This document shows, piece by piece, positions 26,805 to 35,699 of a stretch of DNA of 64,000 nucleotides (position 1 is its first letter; the number at the start of each line of letters is the position of its first letter). Below the pieces are notes generated by a model. The model worked only from the letters and a program-made list of their open reading frames with translations. It did not search any database and was not told where the DNA came from. The DNA is taken from NCBI GenBank assembly GCA_938045295.1, contig CALINO010000073.1, positions 19,268-83,267 on the forward strand, read 5' to 3'. This stretch comes from an uncultured Arenicella sp. (GTDB lineage Bacteria > Pseudomonadota > Gammaproteobacteria > Arenicellales > Arenicellaceae). A program made the position numbers and the translations under genes.

Positions 26805-27465
26805 GCGCCTTCTCCACGCGACCATCTAGCAACCAAGCGAACATATCATTCGCACTGTGTTGTACCGTGATGGCCTTACTGTTGTACAAGGTTTCTTCAG
26901 TATGCGCGCCGTAGCTCACGCCCAATGCATCCATGCTTGCGTTCGCCGCCATGTCCATGTCGTACGATGTGTCCCCCACCATAATGGCTTTAGACACATC
27001 AATGGCGGTGAAGTCGAGAATTTCATGCAACATTTGTGGGTTTGGCTTGTTATGAGTCTCATCCGCACAACGAGTCACGGTAAAGTGAGAAGCAATGCTC
27101 AAGTTAGCAAACACTCGATCCAAACCAACTCGTGACTTTCCAGTGGCGACCGCCAACATAACGCCAGCGTCATCTAATTTCTTTAAACCTTGCTCAATGC
27201 CGCCAAACAAGCCTTGCTCGGTGTTGTCAGCCGTAACAAAATGATAACGATAACGCTCTAAAACGGCGTCATGTTCGGCTTCTTTGGCGTGCGGAAATAA
27301 AATTTGCATGCAATCACGCAAGCCTAAGCCAATAATATTTTTAGCCTGTTCAATGGTGGGCTCTTGCAAGCCCACATCGCGTGCCGAAGCGCGCATGCAG
27401 TTGGCTATTTTAAGGGTGGAATCCATCACGGTTCCATCCCAATCGAAAATCACGAGTTGATACAT
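26797..27465 (-). CDS. HAD-superfamily hydrolase (phosphoglycolate phosphatase-like)
   Basis: 222 residues. Motif I FDWDGTVMDST (nucleophile Asp8, Asp10), motif II and III region AVATGKSRVGLDRVF, motif IV MVGDTSYDMDMAANA. A helical cap of type C1 sits between motif I and II, as in Gph. In Pseudomonas a gene like this also lies directly after rluC. It starts inside the end of rluC (16-nt overlap) and ends inside the Rieske start, so rluC, HAD and Rieske form a tightly packed operon. The substrate is not established. Confidence 0.88.
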   Translation of the reverse strand: MYQLVIFDWDGTVMDSTLKIANCMRASARDVGLQEPTIEQAKNIIGLGLRDCMQILFPHAKEAEHDAVLERYRYHFVTADNTEQGLFGGIEQGLKKLDDAGVMLAVATGKSRVGLDRVFANLSIASHFTVTRCADETHNKPNPQMLHEILDFTAIDVSKAIMVGDTSYDMDMAANASMDALGVSYGAHTEETLYNSKAITVQHSANDMFAWLLDGRVEKAHG

Positions 27466-28802
27466 AATTTGAACGAATGCAAAACCTGCTCAAGGTCTTT
27501 GGGCAGGGGCGCTTCGACGGTTGTCGAATCACCAGAAATAGGGTGGGTGAAGGTTAGCTTAGATGCGTGTAAAAACAAACGTTTCAAATTAAAATTTTTG
27601 GCTTGTTTGTTAAAGTCTGGATCTCCGTACTTACTGTCGCCAGCAATCGGGTGACCTTCTGACTGGGTATGAACCCGCACTTGATGGGTACGGCCAGTTA
27701 ACAACTTGACCTCCACCAACGAGGCCAATGACGACACATCAACAGGCACAACAATGGAACTGGCATATCGCCCTTGTTCATCCACCACCACAAAGCGCTC
27801 TCCATGCTTGCGTGCATCGGTATTCAGGGCTTTGGTCACCTGACGTTGCCCATATTTCCAATGACCTTTCACCAAAGCCATATAGCGCTTGTCCAGCCGC
27901 TTATTTTTCAATGAGTTCGTTTTAAAATCTTCGTGCAAGATTTTAAGCGCGCTCGACTTTTTAGCCAACACTAAGCAGCCAGAGGTTTCACGATCAAGCC
28001 GATGCACTAGCTCTAAATATTTTATATCGGTTCTTAACGCCCGCAATGCCTCAATAACACCAACATTAATGCCACTGCCCGCGTGAACCGCCATGCCTGA
28101 AGGCTTATTAATAATAAGCAGCGCATCGTCTTCTAAGAGAATCGTTTTTTGCAAAAAGGCATAACGCGAAGCGTCCACATCCGCCGCATGCACTTCGGGT
28201 AAACGAATAGGTGGAATGCGAATTAAATCGCCCTCGCTCAAACGGCTAGTTTGTTTAACGCGTCCTTTATTTACCCGCACTTCGCCTTTACGAATAATTC
28301 GGTATATGTGCGCTTTAGGCACCTTTTTTAAATGCGTTACCAAGAAGTTATCCACGCGCTGGCCAGCATGCTCGGCATCCACTTCAACGAAATAGGCCTT
28401 CGGGTTATGCACATTACCCTCAGAGCGGCTAGGTGATTTTAGCTCACCCTCCTTCCCTTTTGAGTTTGCTGCCGATCCCGAACTCCGGCCTTTACCTGGC
28501 TTAGAGTCTTGTCTCAAGCCTTGCTTTACACCAACAGGCGCATCGGTTTTACGGGCGGTACGGCGTTTTGAACTGCCGTTTGTGGCACTGCTTTTAGAGG
28601 CACTATTCTTAGAAATATTGCTTTTAGAAGCACCAGTTTTAGAAGCACTGGCTTTACTATCGCCCTTAAAGCCACTCTTAGAAGTATTGCCTTTAGAACG
28701 TTTAAGTTTGGTATTAGAGCGCTTAGCAGAGCGATCTGAACGGCGTTTTTTACTGGATGGGTGTTTTTGCGGCAAAATGAGGTCTCTCTTATTAGGCCGC
28801 AA
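27450..28802 (-). CDS. rluC: RluC, 23S rRNA pseudouridine synthase, with long basic N-terminal region
   Basis: Makes pseudouridine in 23S rRNA at the RluC sites (955, 2504, 2580 in E. coli numbering). An S4 RNA-binding domain begins at about residue 137 (AGQRVDNFLVTHLKKVP); the catalytic Asp lies in HRLDRETSGCL, with GRTHQVRVH nearer the C-terminus. Residues 1-130 are an unusual Lys/Ser/Ala-rich extension. The open frame starts at TTG 28802; a GTG at 28412, with GAGGG 4-5 nt upstream, would give an ordinary-sized RluC (320 residues). I list the longer frame and leave the start open. It is divergent from rne, as expected for this gene pair. Confidence 0.9.
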   Translation of the reverse strand: MRPNKRDLILPQKHPSSKKRRSDRSAKRSNTKLKRSKGNTSKSGFKGDSKASASKTGASKSNISKNSASKSSATNGSSKRRTARKTDAPVGVKQGLRQDSKPGKGRSSGSAANSKGKEGELKSPSRSEGNVHNPKAYFVEVDAEHAGQRVDNFLVTHLKKVPKAHIYRIIRKGEVRVNKGRVKQTSRLSEGDLIRIPPIRLPEVHAADVDASRYAFLQKTILLEDDALLIINKPSGMAVHAGSGINVGVIEALRALRTDIKYLELVHRLDRETSGCLVLAKKSSALKILHEDFKTNSLKNKRLDKRYMALVKGHWKYGQRQVTKALNTDARKHGERFVVVDEQGRYASSIVVPVDVSSLASLVEVKLLTGRTHQVRVHTQSEGHPIAGDSKYGDPDFNKQAKNFNLKRLFLHASKLTFTHPISGDSTTVEAPLPKDLEQVLHSFKLCINS

Positions 28803-29829
28803 TTATAGGCCAGTTAATGCTAACAATCAGCCTATTTCAACAATCCGCAACCCGGCCAACAAAATGATTGATTGCGCTAAAACACGCCCACTGTTATCAT
28901 CAGTCAGTCTAGAAAGGCTTGCTGTTTGGTAACCTTTTGAAGATGTCGGTTTTTTGCGAGAAAATGCGCGTGAAAGATCTTTATAAAAGAACGTTCTTAT
29001 AAAGGCACTTTTCACCAACCATTCTCTAAATAAACAAACTGACCATTTGAAACGCGCAGCCAACGTTTGATTACGATCAAACACTGATTTTCGTCTTTCA
29101 AAATGAGTAAAAATTCATGAATTACCCAGGCAGGCGCCCCATTTTTGGTGACTCATATTTACCATAAGTGTTTCAACAAATACTTATTTTAATGTGATAA
29201 ACAGCGTACCACCTGGTTATTTAGAACTACTGTACTGAGTTAGAACCGCTGATTGTCTATACACCTGCAACAAAAGGCAGCGACAAAAAGCTTGGCAACA
29301 AATGGCCACTGCTGACAACGTTTAATCAACACGTCAACAACAATCAATCAGTACAAAACGGGGTATGCCCTCCACCCTGAACTTTGGAGGCAATGGGCTT
29401 ATACGTATAAACCCAAATGGCAAAACAAGTTAGCGCTTTACGCGGCAATAGCGGTGTATTACTAACTTAAACCAAATGAATGCACGCTTTTTAGCTGGCA
29501 ATCAAGAAGACAAGATTTGCAGTTTGTGATTTATAATCGCGTATTTTTACCGACCAAATCACACGCAGCGTAACAATAAAGTTGTAGAACGCTTTACTGG
29601 TTTACGCAAAAAAATGGAACAGATTCACACTTACATACCTCTTGTGAATAGGTGTTTACAGTACTAGCCCTATTTTAACAAGCAGGCTTCCCGACATACG
29701 GTTGCAGTGTCAATTCATTGCAACAACTAAGTAAGGGAAGCACGTTAAGTCATTTTTCTGTGCCTTTTTTACGAGAGTATTTTAACTGTTGTGCTTACGC
29801 TATCCATTGGTGGCAGCCGCTCAACAGAG

Positions 29830-29867
29830 CAAAGTCACGTTGCTTTATCAGCAACAATGTGACTTTG
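29830..29867 (+). promoter_or_regulatory. Bulged hairpin in the rne leader
   Basis: CAAAGTCAC (29830-29838) plus GTTGCT pairs with AGCAAC, a 3-nt AAT bulge, then GTGACTTTG (29859-29867), closing a TTATC loop. Fifteen base pairs in all. The position, about 460 nt upstream of rne, suits an RNase E autoregulatory element, but similarity to E. coli hp2 was not tested. Confidence 0.45.
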
Positions 29868-29878
29868 TAATTGGCTTA

Positions 29879-29916
29879 AAAAACACAGCCACACATAAAA
29901 ACGTAGTTGTGTTTTT
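29879..29916 (+). terminator. Terminator-like stem upstream of rne
   Basis: AAAAACACA (29879-29887) pairs with TGTGTTTTT (29908-29916) around a 20-nt loop, with more T-rich sequence after it. The stem is AT-rich and the loop is large, so efficiency is doubtful; it could be a premature terminator in the rne leader. Confidence 0.3.
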
Positions 29917-30141
29917 ATTTATTCACTCATAGTTGAGTGAGTAAATAACCACTAATTCGCTTGCCAAGCTTGGTCAAATACCAAGTCTAGCGCAAACGCA
30001 TTATTAGGCTTTACAACAGACTTACTGTGAACTTACTTGCAAAAGTAATCTCAAAAAAGTAAGACTGAGCTATTTTTACAATGCGCAAGCCTCGATAAGG
30101 TTGCTCATAAACTCATCAGAGTTAAGAGGTGAAAATAGCGA

Positions 30142-30333
30142 ATGCAGCAGCACAATGTAACTGCAATGCCGTTTAAGCCAGCCAAACTCTCCAAATCGCA
30201 ACTTTCTTCTTTTTCCAGATTCCTAAAAGCCTTTCGAGCAAACCGCTCATTTGGGGCTGCTTTATATAGCCCGTGCTCACATCAATGGTTTTTTGCCTGC
30301 GCAGTGCCATGTGGCATAAGAGAATTAAAATGA
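30142..30333 (+). CDS. Possible leader peptide overlapping the rne start
   Basis: 63 codons from ATG 30142, preceded by AAGAGGTGA (30124-30132) with a 9-nt spacer, a better ribosome-binding site than rne itself has. Its TGA (30331-30333) overlaps the rne ATG (30330-30332) as ATGA, the geometry of translational coupling. The peptide is basic at the N-terminus (Lys, Arg) with a later hydrophobic, Cys-containing part, and resembles no family I know. It could be a real leader peptide coupling or gating rne translation, or a chance frame; codon use gives no decision. Confidence 0.4.
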   Translation: MQQHNVTAMPFKPAKLSKSQLSSFSRFLKAFRANRSFGAALYSPCSHQWFFACAVPCGIRELK

Positions 30334-32501
30334 AAAGAATGTTGTTTAACGCGACGCACCCTGAAGAACTTCGTGTCGCCATTGTTGACGGTCAAAAATT
30401 AGTTGATCTTGATATTGAAACCGCGAATAGCGCGCTGAAAAAAGGCAATATCTACAAAGGTAAAATCACTCGCATTGAGCCCAGCCTAGAAGCGGCTTTC
30501 GTTGAGTACGGCGGTAACCGCCAAGGCTTTTTGCCAATGAAAGAAGTGTCACGCACGTATTTCAAAGATCCAAACCCTGACACGCCAATTTCTAAAGTTA
30601 AAATTGCCGACGCCTTAAAAACCGGGCAAGAGCTGTTGGTTCAAGTGGAAAAAGATGAGCGCGGCAATAAAGGCGCGGCTCTTACTACGTTTATCAGCCT
30701 AGCTGGGCGCTATTTAGTGTTCATGCCAAACAACCCAAAAGGCGGTGGCATTTCACGCCGCATTGAAGGCAAAGAGCGTCAAGAGTTACGTGAAGCCATG
30801 TCTGAATTGGAAATCCCTCGTGAGCACGCCTTAATTGCGCGCACTGCGGGCATTGGCAAATCAGCCGAAGAGCTTCAGTGGGACTTAGACTACTTGCAAC
30901 GCTTGTCTGATGCCATTGAACAAGCCTCAGAAAGCCAAGAAGCACCGTTTTTGGTGTACCAAGAAACCAACTTGGTAGTTCGCTCTATTCGAGACTACTT
31001 TCGCAGCGACATCAATGAAATCATCATTGATGATAAAGACGTTTTTGAACGTGCATCGCGCTTCATGAATCAAGTAATGCCGCACAACGTGATTAAGCTA
31101 AAGCTGTATGACGACACTGTGCCGTTGTTTTCACGCTATCAAATTGAGCATCAAATTGAATCGGCTTACGCACGCGAAGTAAACCTTCAGTCTGGGGGTG
31201 CGCTGGTTATCGACCCAACCGAAGCACTGACCTCGATTGACGTGAACTCAGCTCGCGCTACCAAAGGCGGCGACATTGAAGAAACCGCACTGCAAACCAA
31301 CTTAGAAGCCGCTGAAGAAATTGCGCGCCAACTGCGAATCCGCGATTTAGGCGGGCTAGTGGTGATCGACTTCATCGACATGCTGGCAAACAAAAACCAA
31401 CGTGCTGTTGAGCAACGCTTACAAGAAGCACTCAAAGCAGACCGGGCTCGAGTGCAAGTTGGCAAAATTTCTCGTTTTGGCTTGCTGGAGATGTCGCGTC
31501 AGCGCTTGCGTTCATCAATTTCAGATTCAAACTACCACGTGTGCCCTCGTTGTGAAGGCAACGGTCATATCCGCAGTGTTGGCTCGTCTTCGTTGAGCGT
31601 GCTTCGTATTATTGAAGAAGAAGCACTCAAAGAAAACACCGAAGCGATTATCGCTCACTTGCCAATCAAAACGGCAACGTACCTACTGAATGAAAAACGT
31701 CATGAAGTCAGTTTATTAGAAAACCGACTGGGTACTAATATCACCATTGTGCCCACCATTGACTTGGAAACTCCGCACTTTAAGATTCAGCGTTTACGCA
31801 GCGAAGATTTGGATGAAATGCCAGACCTTCCAAGCTACAAAACTGAAATTCAAGAGCCTAAAGAAAACCCTCGTAAAGCGCGTTACCAAAAGAAAAATCA
31901 ACCGCAAAACGTGGTTATTGCCCCTAATACTGCACCGGCAGTTGGTATTGAGTCGGTAGCCATGGGTGATAAGCCGCCTGCACCAGCGCCTAAACCTGAA
32001 CCTGCAGCTCCCATTAAGCCAGGCATTTTTGTTCGCTTATGGCGTGCTCTTTTTGGCACTGGGGAAGAAGAGCAACCTAAAAAAGACAACAAGGATAAAG
32101 GCAAGCACACCGGTAATCGTAATAGCCGCGGTGGCCGCAACCACAAAGGCAATCGCAATAACCGCGGTGGCCGAGGCAACAACAACAGAGGCGCGCAAAA
32201 CAATAACCGCAACAAGCCTCAAAACAAGCAAGGCCAAGAGCAAAATAAAAAGCCAAACCAAAGCGATCAAGGTTCTAATCAAAATTCGAACCAAAATCAA
32301 GGCGCGGCCAAAGCTGACAACAAGCCTAGCGGCAACAGTAATCGTGGTCGAAACCGCAATAATAATCGCGGGCGAAATCGCCACAACAACCGTAATCGCA
32401 ATAATAACCAAGGCAATAACCAAAATAACAGCCAAGGTGGTCAGCAAGAAGCAAAAGCGCCACAGGCCAAGAAAGAAGCAGCAAACAGCTCATCTGAATA
32501 A
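30330..32501 (+). CDS. rne: RNase E
   Basis: 723 residues from ATG 30330 ([16 protein letters not shown], the canonical N-terminus); the frame extends upstream but without homology. This essential endoribonuclease starts mRNA decay and matures rRNA and tRNA. S1 domain about 35-120; catalytic Asp304 (SIDVNSA) and Asp347 (VIDFIDM); Zn-link CPRCEGNG with Cys405 and Cys408 for tetramerisation. Residues about 585-705 form a low-complexity Asn/Arg/Gly/Gln-rich tail with RGG-like pieces in place of the E. coli degradosome scaffold, although a [12 protein letters not shown] segment (near 570) could be a membrane-targeting or linear motif. A possible leader peptide precedes it. Confidence 0.95.
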   Translation: MKRMLFNATHPEELRVAIVDGQKLVDLDIETANSALKKGNIYKGKITRIEPSLEAAFVEYGGNRQGFLPMKEVSRTYFKDPNPDTPISKVKIADALKTGQELLVQVEKDERGNKGAALTTFISLAGRYLVFMPNNPKGGGISRRIEGKERQELREAMSELEIPREHALIARTAGIGKSAEELQWDLDYLQRLSDAIEQASESQEAPFLVYQETNLVVRSIRDYFRSDINEIIIDDKDVFERASRFMNQVMPHNVIKLKLYDDTVPLFSRYQIEHQIESAYAREVNLQSGGALVIDPTEALTSIDVNSARATKGGDIEETALQTNLEAAEEIARQLRIRDLGGLVVIDFIDMLANKNQRAVEQRLQEALKADRARVQVGKISRFGLLEMSRQRLRSSISDSNYHVCPRCEGNGHIRSVGSSSLSVLRIIEEEALKENTEAIIAHLPIKTATYLLNEKRHEVSLLENRLGTNITIVPTIDLETPHFKIQRLRSEDLDEMPDLPSYKTEIQEPKENPRKARYQKKNQPQNVVIAPNTAPAVGIESVAMGDKPPAPAPKPEPAAPIKPGIFVRLWRALFGTGEEEQPKKDNKDKGKHTGNRNSRGGRNHKGNRNNRGGRGNNNRGAQNNNRNKPQNKQGQEQNKKPNQSDQGSNQNSNQNQGAAKADNKPSGNSNRGRNRNNNRGRNRHNNRNRNNNQGNNQNNSQGGQQEAKAPQAKKEAANSSSE

Positions 32502-32523
32502 TATTGGTTTAGAAAATGGTATA

Positions 32524-32551
32524 GTTGGTCTCTGAATTATCAGAGACCAAC
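32524..32551 (+). promoter_or_regulatory. Strong hairpin just upstream of asnB
   Basis: GTTGGTCTCTGA (32524-32535), ATTA loop, TCAGAGACCAAC (32540-32551): a perfect 12-bp stem with a tetraloop that ends 10 nt before the asnB ATG. There is no T run, so it is not a standard terminator for rne. It may be an mRNA processing or stabilising element, or may affect asnB translation; no good ribosome-binding site is visible between it and the ATG. Confidence 0.5.
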
Positions 32552-32561
32552 GGCTTAAATT

Positions 32562-34487
32562 ATGTGTGGAATCGCGGGGCTACTTTCTACTCACAAATTT
32601 AATGAGGAGCAATCTCGCATCAGCCTGAACGCCATGCAGTCTGCATTGGCGCATCGCGGCCCTGATGGCAGTGGCCAGTATTTCTGCCCAACAGGAATGG
32701 CGGCGCTGTCGCACACCCGATTATCAATCATCGATTTAACTGAGTCTGGGCATCAACCCATGCACAGCAACGATGGGCGTTTGAGTATTACGTTTAACGG
32801 CGAAATATATAATTACCAAGCACTCAAAGCCGAACTCGAAGAGACTGGCGAACGGTTTGTCAGTGAATCGGATACCGAGGTATTACTCAGGCTCTATCAA
32901 CGCGAAGGAGAGCATTGCGTCAAACGCTTGCGAGGCATGTTTGCGTTCTTGATATGGGACGCAAAAACTCAGACCGCGTTTGCAGCACGCGACCCACTGG
33001 GCATCAAGCCTTTTTATTACAGCGTTGATCAACAGCCGGTCAATGAAACGACTGCTTCAAGCCTGGCTTTTTCTTCAGAAATACGCAGCCTATTAAACGC
33101 CAGCTGCCTTGACACTCAGCCGCCCACATTAAGCCGCCAAGGCTTATCTAGCTATTTACTAAGGGGCACGGTATCAGAACCACACACTCTTATTGATGGC
33201 ATACATATGCTGCCCGCAGGCCACATTTTGAGCTGGCAAGCAGGAAACACTCAACTCAAAGAGTACTGGCGACTTAACTTTAGCAACCACAATAACAACA
33301 ATAGTAATAACAGCAGCAGTAATCATAAAAGTACCGCACCAATAAGCAATACCGAGGCCATTACGCTGACCCGAAAAGCTTTAGAGAGCACCATTACAGC
33401 GCACTTTGTCAGTGACGTGCCTGTTGGCATTTTCTTAAGTGGCGGCATTGACTCTACCGCACTGGTGGCACTGGCCAGCAAGGTTGTAAAAAACACAACA
33501 CTTAACACCTATTCCATTGCCTTCGAAGACCCAGCTTGGAACGAAGGCGACATTGCCGCTCGGGTAGCCAAGCATTTTGGCACCAACCACACCGAATTTT
33601 TGGTTACCCCAGAAATAGCCAAACCATTATTTGCCGAATTTTTAAACGTCGTAGACCAACCCACGATTGACGGTTTTAACACCTTTTGCGTATCAAAAAT
33701 GGCACAGCAAGCTGGCGAAAAAGTGGTGCTTTCAGGCGTGGGTGGTGACGAATTATTTGCCGGCTACAAATCGTTTACCGCACTGCCCAAAATGCATTTA
33801 TTGGCGCAAAAAATACGCTTATTACGCCCCTTGACGAACTTCTTTCAAGCGGCTTTTCATAAATACTTGCCCAGCAAACTGCAACGCAGCCTTAACTTTT
33901 TAAGTCAGCCGGACTCACTAGATAAAGCACATCAAAGCTTGCGAGGCATTTTTTCGCAGCAAGAAACCAAGGCACTTTGTAAAAATTATGCGTTTAATGA
34001 TGCTTTAAATGAGCCTCTAAATACTCCTGCGAGTAAACCCAACTCACCAACAACCGACAACGCAGCCAAAGCGTCACCCACTAATTTATTAGACCGCATC
34101 AGTGAGCTGGAACTGAGCGTTTACATGCGCAACCAATTGTTACGCGACAGCGATGTCATGAGCATGGCTTGCAGCTTAGAACTTCGGGTGCCCTTTGTTG
34201 ATAAAGAGTTTGTCGAAACCATTAGCCAGATTCCGGCTGAAATTCGACTTCAAACAGGCAAAAAATTGCTCGTTTATGCGGTACCGGAACTGCCTGAGTG
34301 GGTGGTTAACAGACCGAAACAAGGCTTTCGCTTTCCATTTGACTTATGGTTTGCAGATCAATGGTCATCAATGCCTCAACCGCAAAACACCCCAGATTGG
34401 ATAAAATTGCGCCCTTGGTATCGGCGCTGGAGCTTATTGGTGCTTAACCAGTGGCTCGACAGGCACATCAAGCAGCGCATATCATGA
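32562..34487 (+). CDS. asnB: Glutamine-hydrolysing asparagine synthase (AsnB-like)
   Basis: 641 residues. Cys2 (MCGIAGLL) is the glutaminase nucleophile; RGPDGSGQY, RLSIIDL and NGEIYNY are in the Ntn domain (about 1-220). The synthetase domain has the PPi loop LSGGIDST (about 291-298) and later LELRVPFVDKE. The linker between them (about 240-262) carries an Asn/Ser run, NHNNNNSNNSSSNH, and a second Ser/Pro/Thr-rich insert lies near 490-510. With the GT4 glycosyltransferase overlapping its stop (ATGA), it is more likely a surface-polysaccharide amidotransferase than housekeeping asparagine synthesis; AsnB homologues are common in such loci. Confidence 0.88.
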   Translation: MCGIAGLLSTHKFNEEQSRISLNAMQSALAHRGPDGSGQYFCPTGMAALSHTRLSIIDLTESGHQPMHSNDGRLSITFNGEIYNYQALKAELEETGERFVSESDTEVLLRLYQREGEHCVKRLRGMFAFLIWDAKTQTAFAARDPLGIKPFYYSVDQQPVNETTASSLAFSSEIRSLLNASCLDTQPPTLSRQGLSSYLLRGTVSEPHTLIDGIHMLPAGHILSWQAGNTQLKEYWRLNFSNHNNNNSNNSSSNHKSTAPISNTEAITLTRKALESTITAHFVSDVPVGIFLSGGIDSTALVALASKVVKNTTLNTYSIAFEDPAWNEGDIAARVAKHFGTNHTEFLVTPEIAKPLFAEFLNVVDQPTIDGFNTFCVSKMAQQAGEKVVLSGVGGDELFAGYKSFTALPKMHLLAQKIRLLRPLTNFFQAAFHKYLPSKLQRSLNFLSQPDSLDKAHQSLRGIFSQQETKALCKNYAFNDALNEPLNTPASKPNSPTTDNAAKASPTNLLDRISELELSVYMRNQLLRDSDVMSMACSLELRVPFVDKEFVETISQIPAEIRLQTGKKLLVYAVPELPEWVVNRPKQGFRFPFDLWFADQWSSMPQPQNTPDWIKLRPWYRRWSLLVLNQWLDRHIKQRIS

Positions 34488-35665
34488 AAATCTTGCACGT
34501 TATACCGTCGGTTTCGCCCTTGCGTGGCGGCCCCAGCAAAGCGGTTATAGAAATGGTGGCGGCACTGCGTGAACAAGGCATAGACGCAGAAATAGCTACC
34601 ACAAACGACGACGGACCCAACACACTCAACCATGTACCTCTGCAAGCACTAACTCAATTTAACGGCGTGCCAGTGCGGTTTTTTAAACGCTTTTCACCCG
34701 CATTATCACCAGTCAGAGAATACGCCTTTTCCTCAAGCTTTAAAAATTGGCTCAGGCGCCACATTCATCACTACGACTTAGTGCATGTTCATGCCATTTT
34801 TTCATTTACCTCAACCTACGCCATGTATTTGGCACGTAAGCGCAGCATACCTTACATAGTACGCACCATTGGACAACTCGAACGCTGGTCTATTGAGCAA
34901 TCGCCAATACGCAAAAAAGGCTATTTACACGGCATTGAAAAGCGCAATCTTTTACACGCCAACCGAGTGCACTTCACCGCGCCATCGGAGCAACAGCAGG
35001 CCACGGAGCTATTGCCAGAACTCACTTCGATGATGGTGCCATTGGGCATTAATGTTCCCGAAGAACTGGATGACCCTAGAGCCGAATTAGGTCACAAATA
35101 CGCCATTGCCTCAGGCACAAAAATCATTGCGTACCTGTCTAGAATTCACCGTAAAAAAGGCTTAGATCTATTACTCAAAGCATTAGCACAAAGCCCGGAT
35201 ACTGACTGGCGCTTATTAATTGGGGGTGAAGGAGAAGGCACTTACATTGACGAACTAACCTCGTTAATTAACACCCTAAAATTGAATGATCGTTGCCAAT
35301 TTATTGGTTTTTGCCAAGGTGACGACAAAAATCAGCTGCTACAAGGCGCTGACTTGTATGCCCTGACTTCTCACTCAGAAAATTTTGGCATTGCCGTGCT
35401 CGAAGCGTTGGCCGCTGGAACGCCAACCTTAGTGAGCCGAGGTGTCGCCTTGTCTACGCTGGTCGAAAAAGAAAAGCTGGGCTACGTTTGCGAACTCAAT
35501 ATTGATTCCATTCAACATACCTTAGAACACGCCTTTAGTGACCAACAAGAGCGAGGAACGCTCGCTCGCCGTTACGTTATTGAACACCACCAATGGCCAA
35601 GTATTGCCAAGCACATCGCGCAAAGCTATCAACAATGCATCGATGAGCAAAAGACTATTAAATAA
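34484..35665 (+). CDS. Family 4 glycosyltransferase (GT-B)
   Basis: 393 residues from ATG 34484, which overlaps the asnB stop as ATGA (translational coupling). N-terminal acceptor domain starts MKILHVIPSVSPLRGGPSKAV (GGP sugar-contact loop). The C-terminal domain has ISYLSRIHRKKGLDLLLKAL-like KKG (seen as SRIHRKKGLDLL), LIGGEGEG and the donor-site E-x7-E motif in SENFGIAVLEALAAGTP. This matches retaining transferases for capsule, O-antigen or exopolysaccharide. The partner AsnB-like gene suggests an amidated or aminated sugar polymer; other cluster genes are absent here. Confidence 0.88.
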   Translation: MKILHVIPSVSPLRGGPSKAVIEMVAALREQGIDAEIATTNDDGPNTLNHVPLQALTQFNGVPVRFFKRFSPALSPVREYAFSSSFKNWLRRHIHHYDLVHVHAIFSFTSTYAMYLARKRSIPYIVRTIGQLERWSIEQSPIRKKGYLHGIEKRNLLHANRVHFTAPSEQQQATELLPELTSMMVPLGINVPEELDDPRAELGHKYAIASGTKIIAYLSRIHRKKGLDLLLKALAQSPDTDWRLLIGGEGEGTYIDELTSLINTLKLNDRCQFIGFCQGDDKNQLLQGADLYALTSHSENFGIAVLEALAAGTPTLVSRGVALSTLVEKEKLGYVCELNIDSIQHTLEHAFSDQQERGTLARRYVIEHHQWPSIAKHIAQSYQQCIDEQKTIK

Positions 35666-35699
35666 AAGTCTTACGTGAGTAAATGCAAGCGCCTTGAAT

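Larger units (their letters stand above)
28803..30329. other. Long non-coding region between rluC and rne, including the presumed rne leader
   Basis: About 1.5 kb between divergent rluC and rne. In E. coli the rne leader is some 360 nt and folds into an element that lets RNase E regulate its own mRNA, so a structured leader is expected. Visible structures: a strong bulged hairpin at 29830-29867, a terminator-like stem at 29879-29916 and a short stem at 29921-29942. The last 190 nt can encode a 63-residue leader peptide (separate entry). The part from about 29100 to 29800 has no clear function; short open pieces there do not resemble known proteins. Confidence 0.5.

Noticed and set aside
28582..28932. 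116-residue plus-strand ORF rich in Leu over the rluC N-terminus, and a CRISPR-like look of repeated TTTAGAAGCA
   Set aside because: It is the antisense shadow of the Lys/Ser/Ala repeats; the units are unequal in length and have no regular spacers.
28827..29084. 85-residue minus-strand ORF upstream of rluC
   Set aside because: No ribosome-binding site, no family resemblance, and it lies in the divergent promoter region.
29575..29667. Open piece reading NNKVVERFTGLRKKMEQIH, faintly transposase-like
   Set aside because: Short, with an in-frame stop just upstream, no catalytic motif and no inverted repeats nearby; not enough for an IS remnant.
31966..32535. 189-residue plus-strand ORF and a 136-residue minus-strand ORF over the rne tail
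   Set aside because: Both are shadows of the low-complexity RNase E tail: their translations are simple Ile/Thr/Ala/Val-rich strings created by repeated Asn/Arg codons.
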